A stretch of DNA of 64,000 nucleotides from Sciscionella sediminilitoris (GCF_000737195.2 NZ_JALM01000081.1:1-64000), one strand, 5' to 3'. Counted from the stretch's first letter, positions 43,185-53,215 are shown. Numbers and translations: made by a program. Notes: generated from the letters alone by a model not told the origin.

Positions 43185-44681
43185 TCAGTCGTGTTCGCCG
43201 AGTAACCAGGCCAGCCGGGCTTCGGCTTCGGAGCGTCGCGGATCGTGCCGGGAAAGCAGTTCGGTGAGCCGTTCGGCCACCTCGATGTCGTCCCGCCCCG
43301 ATTCGGTCTGGGCGAACTGCCACAGCAGATCGGCGTCCGCCTGCCCGAGCACCGCCGAGCGCAGTGTGACCAGCAGCTGCTCGCGTTCGGCCCGGATCGC
43401 CGGGGCATCCGAACGCACCAGCAGCGGGCTGCGGCAGGCCCGCACCGCCGCGCGGAGCTCACCGCGCCGCAGTGCGTCCCGCACGGTCAGGAAGTCGGCG
43501 TCGACCTCGGCGCGCAGCCGGTACGGTTTCGCGCTCATCGCGGCCTCGCCGAGCTGACTGCGCAACCGGTGCACCTCGGCGCGCACCGTCGTGGGGTTAC
43601 CCACCTCGCCGTAGAGCTGGAGGGCGAGCTGGTCGGCGGTGAGCCCCTCCGGCCGCAGCGCGAGCAGGGCGAGCAGCTCCGCGCGGCGCAGGGTCAGCGC
43701 GAGCGGTTCCCCGTCGAGCACCGCGGTCGGGCGCTCGCCGAGAAACGACAGCGAAAGAGCGGGAAGGCGGGGGCGGTCCCGATGGGCGGCCGAACGAGGC
43801 AGCCGCAGCAGGTAGCCACCGGAGACGGGTTCCACGATGGCTTCCCGGCCGCCGTCGAGCGCGACCCGTTCGGCACCGTCGGGCAGCGCGATCCGGCTCG
43901 GCCACGGACCGTGCGGCTCGGCGGCGATCACCCGTCCGCTCGGGGTCAGCAGCGCGCCCGGTTGTCCGCGCAGCGCGGACAGGTGCGCGAGATTCCTGGC
44001 CCGCAACCGCTCGTCACTGGCCTCCATCTCGCTGCGCAGGTGCCCCTCCGCCAACCGCGCGGTGGCGTTGACCAGCGAAACCGTAGCCGGGTGCAAGCGG
44101 TCGAGCTGTCCACTGATGTCGATCGAGCCGAGCACCGCCCCGGTGTCCGGATCATGGATCGGCGCGGCCGCGCACGTCCACGAGTGGTACGTGCGCACCA
44201 GGTGTTCGGCCGAGTAGATCTGCACCGGCGCGTCCAGGGCCAGCGCGGTTCCCATGGCGTTGGTGCCGATCGCCTCCTCGGCCCAGCGGGTGCCCTCGCA
44301 CAACCCGACCGGATCGGCCCGCCTGCACAGTTCCACCGCGCCCTCGCGCCACAGGATGGTGCCGTCGGCATCGGTCACGATCATCACGTGGTGTGCCTCG
44401 TCGGCGATGCTGACCAGCATCTCGCGCAGCACGGGGACCACCGCGTGCAGCGGGTGGACCGTGCGGACCTCATCCACCTCGCCGCTGCCGTAGACGATCG
44501 GCGGGCGGAAATCCTCCGGATCGACGTGTGCGGCCAGTGACCGCTCCCACGACGCCGAGATCACCGAGCGTGGCGACGCGGGCGGGATGTCCCCGGCCAG
44601 CGTCGCCTCGTGCACCTCGCGCAACAGGGTGTGCTGGGCACCCGGATCCGCAGCGAGGTGGGAAACCGTCGATCCGCTCAT
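43185..44681 (-). CDS. GAF-domain transcriptional regulator with C-terminal winged helix
   Basis: A 498-residue regulator. The N-terminal half resembles the AcoR/aldehyde-responsive activator input domain ([32 protein letters not shown]), a GAF sensor at about residues 75-215. It has no AAA+ sigma-54 domain. Instead the C-terminal part (about 330-430) looks like an OmpR/SARP-type winged helix ([20 protein letters not shown], then [13 protein letters not shown]). It is flanked by the dehydratase operon and divergent from the aldehyde dehydrogenase. Both targets carry the TGCAACGT tandem repeat. I infer that it activates both in response to a diol or aldehyde. The ATG at 44681 has GGAG 5 nt before it. 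Confidence 0.85.
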   Translation of the reverse strand: MSGSTVSHLAADPGAQHTLLREVHEATLAGDIPPASPRSVISASWERSLAAHVDPEDFRPPIVYGSGEVDEVRTVHPLHAVVPVLREMLVSIADEAHHVMIVTDADGTILWREGAVELCRRADPVGLCEGTRWAEEAIGTNAMGTALALDAPVQIYSAEHLVRTYHSWTCAAAPIHDPDTGAVLGSIDISGQLDRLHPATVSLVNATARLAEGHLRSEMEASDERLRARNLAHLSALRGQPGALLTPSGRVIAAEPHGPWPSRIALPDGAERVALDGGREAIVEPVSGGYLLRLPRSAAHRDRPRLPALSLSFLGERPTAVLDGEPLALTLRRAELLALLALRPEGLTADQLALQLYGEVGNPTTVRAEVHRLRSQLGEAAMSAKPYRLRAEVDADFLTVRDALRRGELRAAVRACRSPLLVRSDAPAIRAEREQLLVTLRSAVLGQADADLLWQFAQTESGRDDIEVAERLTELLSRHDPRRSEAEARLAWLLGEHD

Positions 44682-44749
44682 CCGCACTCCGTTGTGGTTC
44701 AGCCCACGATCAAGCATGCCTATCCGCACCGCAAGGGGCAAGTGCGCCG

Positions 44750-44768
44750 TGCAACGTGGCTGCAACGT
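44750..44768 (+). promoter_or_regulatory. Tandem TGCAACGT operator of the aldehyde dehydrogenase
   Basis: TGCAACGT-GGC-TGCAACGT, two direct 8-mers with 11-bp period, ending 57 bp before the start codon at 44826. It matches the element before the dehydratase operon at 18 of 19 positions, in the same orientation relative to the gene. It lies in the 144-bp gap shared with the divergent regulator. Confidence 0.7.
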
Positions 44769-44825
44769 AGCCGAACCTACCTTCTCCGTATTCGTGCCGA
44801 CTCCGAGCAGAAGGAGGGTTTCCAG

Positions 44826-46349
<1,524 letters not shown>

Positions 46350-46718
46350 GTGTCGCGTGTGGACCTCACCGAATCGGCGGCCGTGCTGCTGCGGAAACTG
46401 TCCGCGCAGCACGGCCCGCTGATGTTCCACCAGTCCGGCGGCTGCTGCGACGGCAGTGCACCGATGTGTTATCCCGCAGGTGAATTCCGCACCGGCAGCT
46501 CGGATGTGCGGCTCGGAGAACTGCTCGTGGACGGCATTCCCGAACCCATCGAGGTGTGGATGTCGGCCGCCCAGTTCGAATACTGGCGGCACACCCATCT
46601 CACCATCGATGTGGTTCCCGGCAGGGGCAGCGGATTCTCCCTCGAGGCACCGGAAGGTGTCCGGTTCCTCATCCGTTCCCGGCTGCTGACCGAGGACGAG
46701 CTCACCGCACTCGGTTAG
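46350..46718 (+). CDS. DUF779 family protein (aldehyde dehydrogenase partner)
   Basis: A 122-residue DUF779 protein with the cysteine cluster QSGGCCDGSAPMCYP near residue 28. The family is repeatedly found after acetaldehyde-type dehydrogenases; its function is not established and a metal or thiol role is suggested by the cysteines. The GTG start abuts the dehydrogenase stop. The last 25 bp of the gene belong to a 101-bp direct repeat whose second copy lies 1.86 kb downstream, but this copy of the gene is intact. Confidence 0.85.
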   Translation: MSRVDLTESAAVLLRKLSAQHGPLMFHQSGGCCDGSAPMCYPAGEFRTGSSDVRLGELLVDGIPEPIEVWMSAAQFEYWRHTHLTIDVVPGRGSGFSLEAPEGVRFLIRSRLLTEDELTALG

Positions 46719-46794
46719 CGTGCCGGGACCTCGACGCCGGTCCCGTTCAGATCCAGTACCCGGACGGGATCGTCGCGGTCACCGCGGTGGCGGT
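46694..46794. repeat. 101-bp perfect direct repeat, left copy
   Basis: Identical over 101 bp to 48557-48657. It covers the end of the DUF779 gene, the short convergent gap, and a detached 3' end of the IclR gene (reading minus strand up to its stop). The flanking bases differ on both sides. It marks the left edge of an inserted segment. Confidence 0.95.
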
Positions 46795-46896
46795 GGAGAG
46801 CGGGGCAATCCGTGCTCGGCCTTATTGATGTGGTGCGAACCGTCGAGCGAATGTTCTAATACGCTGGTTACTGCCACATTCAGGGGGAGACCGGGA

Positions 46897-48228
46897 ATGG
46901 AACTGACCTTCGAACAGGTGAGACGGCGGGTGTCGCTTCGCTCCGCAGCTCGTCTTCGCGTGGGCATCACGGCGGAGGTGAGAATCCGGCACGGTGAACA
47001 AACACTGCTGTTGGCTGAACTACCGGTCACCGAACTGTCCGCGCAACTTCTCACCTGGCTCTCGACGAGCAAGCCCAGGGCCGATTTCTACTTCACATCA
47101 CCGGGTTCGAGGATCCTTGGAGAGATCGGCATCCTGCGTGAAACAGGTGGCTGGCGGGTCGTTTCCGCCCGTCAAGTCGCATGTCATACCGACCCCATCG
47201 GAACCGATGAGCTGGACCATGCAATTCGTGACTTCTGCGAACGGGTCAATGTGGCCTGCCGGACGAAGTCCGGTTCATCCTCCGGATCGTATCGCCGACC
47301 CACCGAACACGACGAGCGCGCCGACCTATACGGTACGGCATCGGATTCCTCACTCGCTGAGGCGTTCGGTTCGCAATGGTCACAGGTGATCGAACTTTCC
47401 TGGCGGCGACATGAGTTGATCGCCACACGAATCCGTCGAAGAATCCGTCGCCGTGAACGGAAATATCCCAGCACGGCGTTCGCTGAAATTTCTCAATCAA
47501 CAGCCAAGATCGCCGAGTTCCTTCCCTTACGAAATGCCGAGCCCGCCGTGCGCTGGGAAGGCGATGTCGTAGCTCTCTTCGGTGATGACACGATGCGCTC
47601 CCTGCTATTCCCCAAGCGGTTACTGCGCCATCCGGACGTGTTGCACGCCGTCTTGTCACGAGGTGTCGACACCTCGCTGTTGTTGTATTCTTCCTTCCTT
47701 CTCCAACACACAGCGGATGGCACGGTTTCCGCCGCATCTATAGATCAGCGCCGTGGCGTCACCCAGCTACTTGATGGGCCGGCGGATTTGATCGAGTACG
47801 CGAAGGATATGGGAGGACCCATCTACAGTGGCGGCCATTTCGAAGAGCAGTTGGCGGTCCCGGGGTGGTTTGGATATTCACAGAGCGACGCGGTCGAAGT
47901 CTCCGTCGCGCTGCTCGATCGGATCAGGGAATCGATGCGTGCAAGCGGCTATGACGCCATCGTCCGGATCCCCATCCAGCTCGAGAACGAAACCCCGCTG
48001 GCACGGAATTGGCGAGAACTCGCCAGCAAGGTCCGCGAGCAGGAACCGCCCGAGCTCTACATCGCCAAACCGACGATAATCTCACCCACCTCTGGCCACA
48101 CCTTCGATTTCACGGAGCCGCGGGTGGACACTGCCTTCGTCAGGTACTCACGAGAGGAGGAAGAGGCCGCAGCTGGCGAGCCGCATGACTGCAATATCTT
48201 CCTCGTCAACCATACAGCGGCGTTTTAG
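46897..48228 (+). CDS. Orphan protein of unknown function inside the insertion
   Basis: I do not recognise this 443-residue protein. The N-terminal ~115 residues form a beta-rich, well-mixed stretch (VRIRHGEQTLLLAELPVTEL), followed by a Ser/Arg-rich linker. A helical region with a very basic run (IATRIRRRIRRRERKY) comes next, then a larger C-terminal domain ending near TFDFTEPRVDTAF. No signal peptide, membrane helix or catalytic motif is apparent. GGGGGAG lies 7 nt before the ATG. Codon use is less GC-biased than the neighbours and includes TTA codons, as expected for recently acquired DNA. It is the only cargo of the 1.76-kb insertion, so an accessory role such as defence or competition is possible but unproven. 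Confidence 0.75.
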   Translation: MELTFEQVRRRVSLRSAARLRVGITAEVRIRHGEQTLLLAELPVTELSAQLLTWLSTSKPRADFYFTSPGSRILGEIGILRETGGWRVVSARQVACHTDPIGTDELDHAIRDFCERVNVACRTKSGSSSGSYRRPTEHDERADLYGTASDSSLAEAFGSQWSQVIELSWRRHELIATRIRRRIRRRERKYPSTAFAEISQSTAKIAEFLPLRNAEPAVRWEGDVVALFGDDTMRSLLFPKRLLRHPDVLHAVLSRGVDTSLLLYSSFLLQHTADGTVSAASIDQRRGVTQLLDGPADLIEYAKDMGGPIYSGGHFEEQLAVPGWFGYSQSDAVEVSVALLDRIRESMRASGYDAIVRIPIQLENETPLARNWRELASKVREQEPPELYIAKPTIISPTSGHTFDFTEPRVDTAFVRYSREEEEAAAGEPHDCNIFLVNHTAAF

Positions 48229-48556
48229 TTCTCCGGGGGGCCGTTGAGCAGTTCGCCGCCGAAGCCGCCTTGTCCAGGTCAACCTTCCGATATCGCCATT
48301 CCATTTGGCTCCGCCACCGACGTCTCGCTCATAGCTTCGGCAAACGGTAGGAAAGGCTGGACAAGTTGCGCGCTGCGCGGATCGCTCTGATCTTCACGAA
48401 CGTACTTGGCTGGTCACTTCACGCTCGTGCGCTAATCGAGCCCGGCCTCGGGGCCGCACGATAGTCGCCGTCTTGGAAGTAAGCGGAGCTGCCAGTAATG
48501 GCCATGCAATAGAGGATTCGGTAGAACCGATCTCATCGGAAGGTGTCGGAACAGCG
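48229..48556. other. Right flank of the insertion, no supported gene
   Basis: 328 bp after the orphan gene without a convincing frame. Near 48535-48550 the stretch TCGGAAGGTGTCGGA resembles the DUF779 coding sequence CCGGAAGGTGTCCGG at about 46650, so the duplicated host sequence may once have extended further left with an internal loss. Confidence 0.4.
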
Positions 48557-48657
48557 GGACGAGCTCACCGCACTCGGTTAGCGTGCCGGGACCTCGACGC
48601 CGGTCCCGTTCAGATCCAGTACCCGGACGGGATCGTCGCGGTCACCGCGGTGGCGGT
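48557..48657. repeat. 101-bp perfect direct repeat, right copy
   Basis: Second copy of 46694-46794. Here the IclR 3' end is the functional one (stop at 48610), and the DUF779 end is a detached fragment. Repeat-to-repeat distance is 1863 bp. Confidence 0.95.
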
Positions 48658-49410
48658 CTGCACGACGAGCTCACCGAGTTCGGGGATCCGGTCCGCGGGC
48701 ATGCGCACCTCGGGGCCCTGTACCGCGACCGCGCCCATGGCAAGGCCCACCTCGCCGGGCACCGGGGCCGCGACGCCGCACACGCCGGGGATGCGTTCGC
48801 CGTTGTTCACGCTGTAGCCGCGCTCCCGGGTCTGTTCCAGATCGGCGAGCAGTTCGCGTGGCGAGGTGAGCGTGTCGGGGGTCAGCCGGGTGAGTTCGCC
48901 GAGTTTGGCGAGCTCGGCGTGCAGGTCACCGCCGAAGGCGAGCAGTGCCTTGCCGGTGCTGGTGCAGTAGAGCGGAATCCGGGTGCCGACAGGCTGGATG
49001 AACCGCAGCGGGTGGGCGGATTCGACACGCAGCACGACCACGGCGTCGTCGTTGTCCCGCACGCTGAGGTTCACCGATTCCCCGGTGGTCTCGGCGAGCT
49101 GCTCGAGCAGCGGGAGCGCGGCGTCGAAGCCGAGCGCACGGCTCGCGGCCCGCCCGAGCAGCAGCGCTTCGCGGCCGAGCCGGTATCGCTCCGTCTGGCT
49201 GTTCTGCACCACGTATCGCGCCGAGGCCAGGGCACGCAGGATGCGGTGGGTGGTGCTGGTGTGCAGGCCGAGCGCGCGGGCCAGTTCGGTCACGCCGACA
49301 TCGTCCTCGGCGTCCCGGAGCACTCCGAGGACCGCGAGCGCCCGCGTGATCGTCTGAGTGCCGGCGACCTGTTCGGCTTCCGGCCGCGTCTGTTCCCCGG
49401 TGGTGTCCAC
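48610..49410 (-). CDS. IclR-family transcriptional regulator
   Basis: A 266-residue IclR regulator: N-terminal winged HTH (VTELARALGLHTSTTHRILR) and C-terminal GAF-like effector domain with YCTSTGKALLAFG and INNGER-like VNNGERIPGVCGVA. The GTG at 49410 is preferred to the ATG at 49428 because AAGGG lies 7 nt before it and a predicted operator (49421-49436) overlaps the ATG. The last 48 coding bases lie in the 101-bp repeat. It lies downstream of the acyl-CoA ligase/acylating dehydrogenase genes and shares matching operator motifs with both sides of the divergent promoter at 53 kb, so it probably controls the whole locus. SauR of sulfoacetate loci is also IclR-type. Confidence 0.88.
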   Translation of the reverse strand: MDTTGEQTRPEAEQVAGTQTITRALAVLGVLRDAEDDVGVTELARALGLHTSTTHRILRALASARYVVQNSQTERYRLGREALLLGRAASRALGFDAALPLLEQLAETTGESVNLSVRDNDDAVVVLRVESAHPLRFIQPVGTRIPLYCTSTGKALLAFGGDLHAELAKLGELTRLTPDTLTSPRELLADLEQTRERGYSVNNGERIPGVCGVAAPVPGEVGLAMGAVAVQGPEVRMPADRIPELGELVVQTATAVTATIPSGYWI

Positions 49411-49420
49411 GCTCTCGCCC

Positions 49421-49436
49421 TTCCACATGCTGAAAT
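49421..49436. promoter_or_regulatory. Predicted IclR operator at its own gene
   Basis: TTCCAC-ATGC-TGAAAT, an imperfect inverted repeat 10 bp before the chosen start codon of the IclR gene. It matches sites at 53010-53025 (13 of 16 on the minus strand) and 53200-53215 (arms 11 of 12). Confidence 0.6.
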
Positions 49437-49469
49437 CAATCTAACAAGCGGCGGCGAGGGCACATCGGC

Positions 49470-50366
49470 TCAGGTACCCGAACAGACCTCGGCTGGCAGC
49501 ACCCCGCGCTCGGCCAGGGCAGCCGTGACCTGGCTCGGCACGTCCAGCACGGTGACCCCGGCCTCGCGCAGGGCGGCCACCTTGGATGCGCCGTCGCCTT
49601 TTCCGGCGCTCACGATCGCCCCGGCATGGCCCATCCGCCGGTCCGGCGGGGCGCTGCGCCCCGCGATGAAGGCCACCACGGGTTTCCGCATTCCCGCGAT
49701 GTACTCCGCCGCGTCCTCCTCCATGGTCCCGCCGATCTCACCGACGAGCACGACGGCCTCGGTACGCGGATCGGTGTCCAGCATGCGGACCGCGTCCAGC
49801 GTGGTGGTGCCGAGGATCGGATCCCCGCCGATACCGAGGAAAACCGATTCCCCGTATCCGCCGGTCACCAGGTTGAGCGCGAGCAGGGTGCCGAGGCTGC
49901 CGCTGCGCGAGACGACTCCGATGCCGCCGGGCCGGAAGATGTTCTCGGCGAAGGCGGGCATGATGCCCAGCGATGCCTGGCCGGGAAGGACGAGTCCCGC
50001 GGTGTTCGGTCCGAGCACCCTGGCTCCGGCGTCCCGCGCTTCGGCGAGCACGTGCATCACGTCCTGGTAGGGCACGTGCTCGGTGAGGAACACGATGTCC
50101 CGCACCCCGGCAGCGATCGCGTCCAGTGCGGCGGATTTCGCCGCCATCGGCGGGACGAACAGCACGCTGGCCTCGATCGGATGCGCTCGCGCGGCCTCGG
50201 TGACGGAGTCGTAGACCGGCACACCGGCGGCTTCCCGTCCGCCCTTTCCGGGGCTGACCCCGGCGACCACGTTCGTCCCGACCTCGCGCATCCGCTCGGT
50301 CCAGAACGATCCCTGTTTCCCGGTGATTCCCTGCACCACGACCGCATCGTGCCGAGTGGTCAGCAT
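49470..50366 (-). CDS. Succinyl-CoA synthetase-like alpha subunit (NDP-forming acyl-CoA ligase)
   Basis: A 298-residue SucD-type subunit: CoA-binding Rossmann domain (VVQGITGKQGSFWT) and the ligase domain with the phosphorylated histidine in RRMGHAGAIVSAG. With the beta subunit encoded 6 bp upstream it should form an ATP-dependent, ADP-forming acid-CoA ligase. The duplication of a core-metabolism enzyme inside a catabolic locus, beside an acylating aldehyde dehydrogenase, points to activation of a special acid (sulfoacetate or another small acid) rather than the TCA cycle. It ends 59 bp before the IclR start. Confidence 0.88.
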   Translation of the reverse strand: MLTTRHDAVVVQGITGKQGSFWTERMREVGTNVVAGVSPGKGGREAAGVPVYDSVTEAARAHPIEASVLFVPPMAAKSAALDAIAAGVRDIVFLTEHVPYQDVMHVLAEARDAGARVLGPNTAGLVLPGQASLGIMPAFAENIFRPGGIGVVSRSGSLGTLLALNLVTGGYGESVFLGIGGDPILGTTTLDAVRMLDTDPRTEAVVLVGEIGGTMEEDAAEYIAGMRKPVVAFIAGRSAPPDRRMGHAGAIVSAGKGDGASKVAALREAGVTVLDVPSQVTAALAERGVLPAEVCSGT

Positions 50367-50372
50367 GCTTGG

Positions 50373-51521
50373 TTACTCCTCACTCGCTGCCGCCACCGCG
50401 GCGCGGACGGCGTCGTCCATGTGCTCGTACGGTTCGACCCGGAGCCGGTCCCGGACCATCGCGATGGCCTCGGCTTCCCCGGTGCCGTGGATGGAGAAGC
50501 TGATCGGGATGCCGGGGCGCAACTCCTCGATCGCATCGAGTACGCCCTCGGTCATCACGTCGGTCCGGGCGAAGGCGCCGCAGAAATTCACCAGCAGGCT
50601 GCGCACATTCGGATTGCCGAGCACGAGCCGCAGCGCCGGAATCGCTTTGGTGTAGGCGTCTCCGCCGATCTCCAGGAAGTTCGCCGGGCTCCCCCCGTAG
50701 TGGTGCACCGCGTCCAGCGTGGTCATGGTCAGTCCGGCGCCGTTGGAGAGCACCCCGACACTGCCCCCGAGCTCGATGAACTGCAGCCCGAGTTCACGTG
50801 CCTGCCGTTCGAGCCCGGTCTCGGTCGCCGCGGGACCGGTTCCGGAACGGCGGGGCAGGGTCTCCTGTTGCCGCGGCAACGCACCGGGATCGAGTGCGAT
50901 CTTCGCGTCGAGTGCGAGGATGCCGCCGTTCTCGGTCAGCGCGAGCGGGTTGATCTCCACCAGTTCGGCGTCGGCCTCGCGATAGAGACCGTAAAGGGTC
51001 ACCAGCGTCTCGGCGAGCGGTTCGCGCGCGGCCGCGGGAATATCGCTGTCCGCCACCAGCTTTTCCGCATCCGCCCGGGAAAGTCCCGCGCGGATGTCCA
51101 CCGGGAGGCGGCGGACGCGTTCCGGATTCCGCGCGTTGACCTCCTCGATGTCCATCCCGCCCTCGGTGGAGAACAGCAGGAGTGGTCCCTTGCCCGCCGG
51201 ATCGTTCAGTATCGCGGCGTAGAGTTCGCAGGCGATCGCTGCGGCCCGCTCGACGAGCACCTCGCCGACCGTGAAGCCGCCGACCGGCCGGCCCAGCAGT
51301 TCCGTGGCCGCGTCCCGCGCCTCGCCGGGACTGTCGGCGAACCGCACCGCACCGGCTTTGCCCCGTTTACCCGCGGGCACCTGGGCTTTCACCACGACCC
51401 GGTTCCCGAGTGCCGCGGCGATGGTGGCCGCCTCGCCCGGATCGCTGACCGTGGCCCCGTCCGGGGTCCGCACACCGGCGCGGGAGAGCAGCTGTTTTCC
51501 TTCGTATTCCAGCAGTTGCAC
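50373..51521 (-). CDS. Succinyl-CoA synthetase-like beta subunit (ATP-grasp)
   Basis: A 382-residue SucC-type subunit with an N-terminal ATP-grasp domain (EYEGKQLLSRAGV, VVVKAQVPAGKRGKAG, ELVEINPLAL) and a C-terminal ligase domain (NFLEIGGDAY). It pairs with the alpha subunit immediately downstream and follows the acylating aldehyde dehydrogenase stop by 3 bp. The conserved GGxDIE-like loop reads STEGGMDIEEV, as in the real enzyme. Substrate choice cannot be read from sequence; malate and sulfoacetate ligases share this fold. Confidence 0.88.
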   Translation of the reverse strand: MQLLEYEGKQLLSRAGVRTPDGATVSDPGEAATIAAALGNRVVVKAQVPAGKRGKAGAVRFADSPGEARDAATELLGRPVGGFTVGEVLVERAAAIACELYAAILNDPAGKGPLLLFSTEGGMDIEEVNARNPERVRRLPVDIRAGLSRADAEKLVADSDIPAAAREPLAETLVTLYGLYREADAELVEINPLALTENGGILALDAKIALDPGALPRQQETLPRRSGTGPAATETGLERQARELGLQFIELGGSVGVLSNGAGLTMTTLDAVHHYGGSPANFLEIGGDAYTKAIPALRLVLGNPNVRSLLVNFCGAFARTDVMTEGVLDAIEELRPGIPISFSIHGTGEAEAIAMVRDRLRVEPYEHMDDAVRAAVAAASEE

Positions 51522-51524
51522 GAT

Positions 51525-52949
51525 TCACCGTCCGTAGGTTTCGAAGTAGCGGGCCCAGAGCGCGTCCTCGGTCGGGACACGTGGCTCGATCACCCTGGCC
51601 AGCCGGGTGATGTTCAGGAAGTGCCGGTAGGAGAGGTTGTCGCTGATGCTGTTGCCCGCCCAGGTTCCGGCGCCCATGGTGAGCGTGAACCCGAGCCCGT
51701 TGTCGAAACCGCCGCCGGTCCCGAAACAGTGCGCCTGGTTGACCAGCACCCTGGCCACCCGCAGCCGTTGTGCGACTTCTCGCGCGCGCCGCTCGGATCT
51801 GGTGTGGATACCGCAGGAGTGGCCCGCGCCCTGGTGGTCGAGGAGCCGCTGAATCCTGGTCAGCGCCGAGTCGAAGTCCGTGAACCGGTACACCGTCAGC
51901 ACCACGGAGAGCTTTTCCCCGCTGAACGGGTGTTCCGGTCCGACACCGTCCTCCTCCACCAGGAAGAACTCCGCGGACCGTGCTTCCGGCGAGTCCAGCC
52001 CGGCGAGGTCCGCGAGCTTCTGCGGCGCCTGGGCGGTCACCGCGGGACTGAGCTTGCCTTCCGGCCACATCACCGTCTGCAGCCGCTGTTTCTCCTCGGC
52101 CGTAAGCAGATATCCACCGTTGGCGCGCAACTGTTCGAGCGCCTCGTCGTACACCGACGCGTGGATGTGCACCGAGTTCTCCGAGGAACAACTCGTCGCG
52201 TAGTCGAAAACCTTGCTGCGCTTGATCTTCGCGGCGGCATCCGCGAGGTCCGCGTCCGCATCCACGATCACCGGCGCGTTGCCCACGCCCACCCCGATCG
52301 CCGGTGTCCCGCTGCTGTAGGCCTGCCGCACATTGCGCTGCGAACCGGTGACCACCACCATGTCCGCCTGGCGCATCAGCTCATTGGTCAGGGCTTTGTC
52401 CGGCTGTGCCACGAACTGCACCAGGTCTCGTGGTGCGCCCACCTTGTCCAGCTCGGCGTGCATGTAGTCGACCAGCAGCGCGCAGGTGGACGCTCCCTTC
52501 GGGGACGGCGAGAGAATCACGGCATTCCCGCCTTTGAGCACCATCATGGTCTTGTTCGCCGGGGTGGCAGCCGGATTCGTGGACGGGCACACCGCGGCGA
52601 CCACACCGACCGGCTTCGCGTACTCGGTGATGCCCAGCTCGGTGTCCTCGCCGAGCACGCCGACCGAGGGGGCCCCGGTCAGATCGCGCAGTGTGCCGAT
52701 GGTCTTGCGCTGGTTCTTCGCCACCTTGTCCGCGACCCGGCCGAGACCGGTGTCGGCCACCGAACGTTCGGCGAGCACCCGGGCGCGCCCGGGTTCGTAG
52801 ATCGCCCAGGCCACGGCCGCGACGACATCGTCGACCCGGTCCTGGGGAAAGGTTTCGAACACCCCCTGGGCGATCCGCGCCCGGTCGATCATCGATTCGA
52901 TCACCGTGGCCGCCTCGGCCGTTTCCACCGGTTGGAGTTGATCGGTCAT
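51525..52949 (-). CDS. CoA-acylating aldehyde dehydrogenase (SauS/EutE-like)
   Basis: A 474-residue acylating aldehyde dehydrogenase. Nucleophile C254 lies in DYATSCSSENS, the cofactor segment is TGSQRNVRQAY, and the C-terminal family motif is GAGTWAGNSISDNLSYRHF. Such enzymes interconvert acyl-CoA and aldehyde with NAD(P)H. Coupled to the ADP-forming ligase subunits downstream, it would reduce an activated acid to its aldehyde, as SauS does with sulfoacetyl-CoA. No sulfoacetaldehyde acetyltransferase lies in the window, so the sulfonate reading is a hypothesis; glycolaldehyde or malonate semialdehyde chemistry is also possible. CGGAGGG lies 7 nt before the ATG. Confidence 0.88.
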   Translation of the reverse strand: MTDQLQPVETAEAATVIESMIDRARIAQGVFETFPQDRVDDVVAAVAWAIYEPGRARVLAERSVADTGLGRVADKVAKNQRKTIGTLRDLTGAPSVGVLGEDTELGITEYAKPVGVVAAVCPSTNPAATPANKTMMVLKGGNAVILSPSPKGASTCALLVDYMHAELDKVGAPRDLVQFVAQPDKALTNELMRQADMVVVTGSQRNVRQAYSSGTPAIGVGVGNAPVIVDADADLADAAAKIKRSKVFDYATSCSSENSVHIHASVYDEALEQLRANGGYLLTAEEKQRLQTVMWPEGKLSPAVTAQAPQKLADLAGLDSPEARSAEFFLVEEDGVGPEHPFSGEKLSVVLTVYRFTDFDSALTRIQRLLDHQGAGHSCGIHTRSERRAREVAQRLRVARVLVNQAHCFGTGGGFDNGLGFTLTMGAGTWAGNSISDNLSYRHFLNITRLARVIEPRVPTEDALWARYFETYGR

Positions 52950-53009
52950 CTCGGAACCCTCCGATACCGCGCCACCAGGTTCACCGCACCCGCAGCGCAA
53001 GCTCTGGGC

Positions 53010-53025
53010 ATTTCACAATGTGGCA
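53010..53025 (-). promoter_or_regulatory. Predicted IclR operator, acylating dehydrogenase side
   Basis: On the minus strand: TGCCAC-ATTG-TGAAAT, 60 bp before the start at 52949. It matches the site at the IclR gene at 13 of 16 positions. Confidence 0.55.
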
Positions 53026-53198
53026 ACGTGTTTCACGACGCTAGCAGGCACCGGCCGGGATCGCGCCTATGACGTGGCTCACACTCATTCGTTACGACTG
53101 GCCATGCAAGGGTGACGGGGAGCGCGAACGGAAGTCCGGTCGACACAAAGTGACCGTTGACACAGTCCCGAAGCCGACCTACGGTTCCTTGAAATCCT

Positions 53199-53215
53199 AT
53201 TCCACTTTATGGAAT
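53199..53215 (+). promoter_or_regulatory. Predicted IclR operator, MFS operon side
   Basis: ATTCCA-CTTTA-TGGAAT, a perfect inverted repeat with 6-bp arms, ending 60 bp before the ATG at 53276. It fits the consensus TTCCAC-N4-TGRAAT shared with the other two sites. Confidence 0.65.

Larger units (their letters stand above)
46795..48556. mobile_element. Foreign insertion between convergent genes, framed by the 101-bp repeat
   Basis: A 1762-bp unique segment between the two repeat copies, visibly less GC-rich than its flanks and carrying one unrelated gene. The repeat shows that the target DUF779-IclR junction was duplicated, leaving both host genes intact. No recombinase, transposase or terminal inverted repeat is seen. 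Integration of a circle carrying the 101-bp junction by a single crossover, or by a recombinase supplied in trans, would give this structure. Confidence 0.6.

Noticed and set aside
40671-43205. An 844-codon plus-strand frame opposite the dehydratase operon
   Set aside because: Antisense to strongly conserved PduC/D/E-like genes; no recognisable fold.
46795-48556. Insertion sequence with transposase
   Set aside because: No transposase, terminal inverted repeat or short target duplication; the 101-bp repeat is host junction sequence.
49626-53072. An 1148-codon plus-strand frame
   Set aside because: Runs antisense across three well-supported enzyme genes; His/Arg/Gly-rich shadow.
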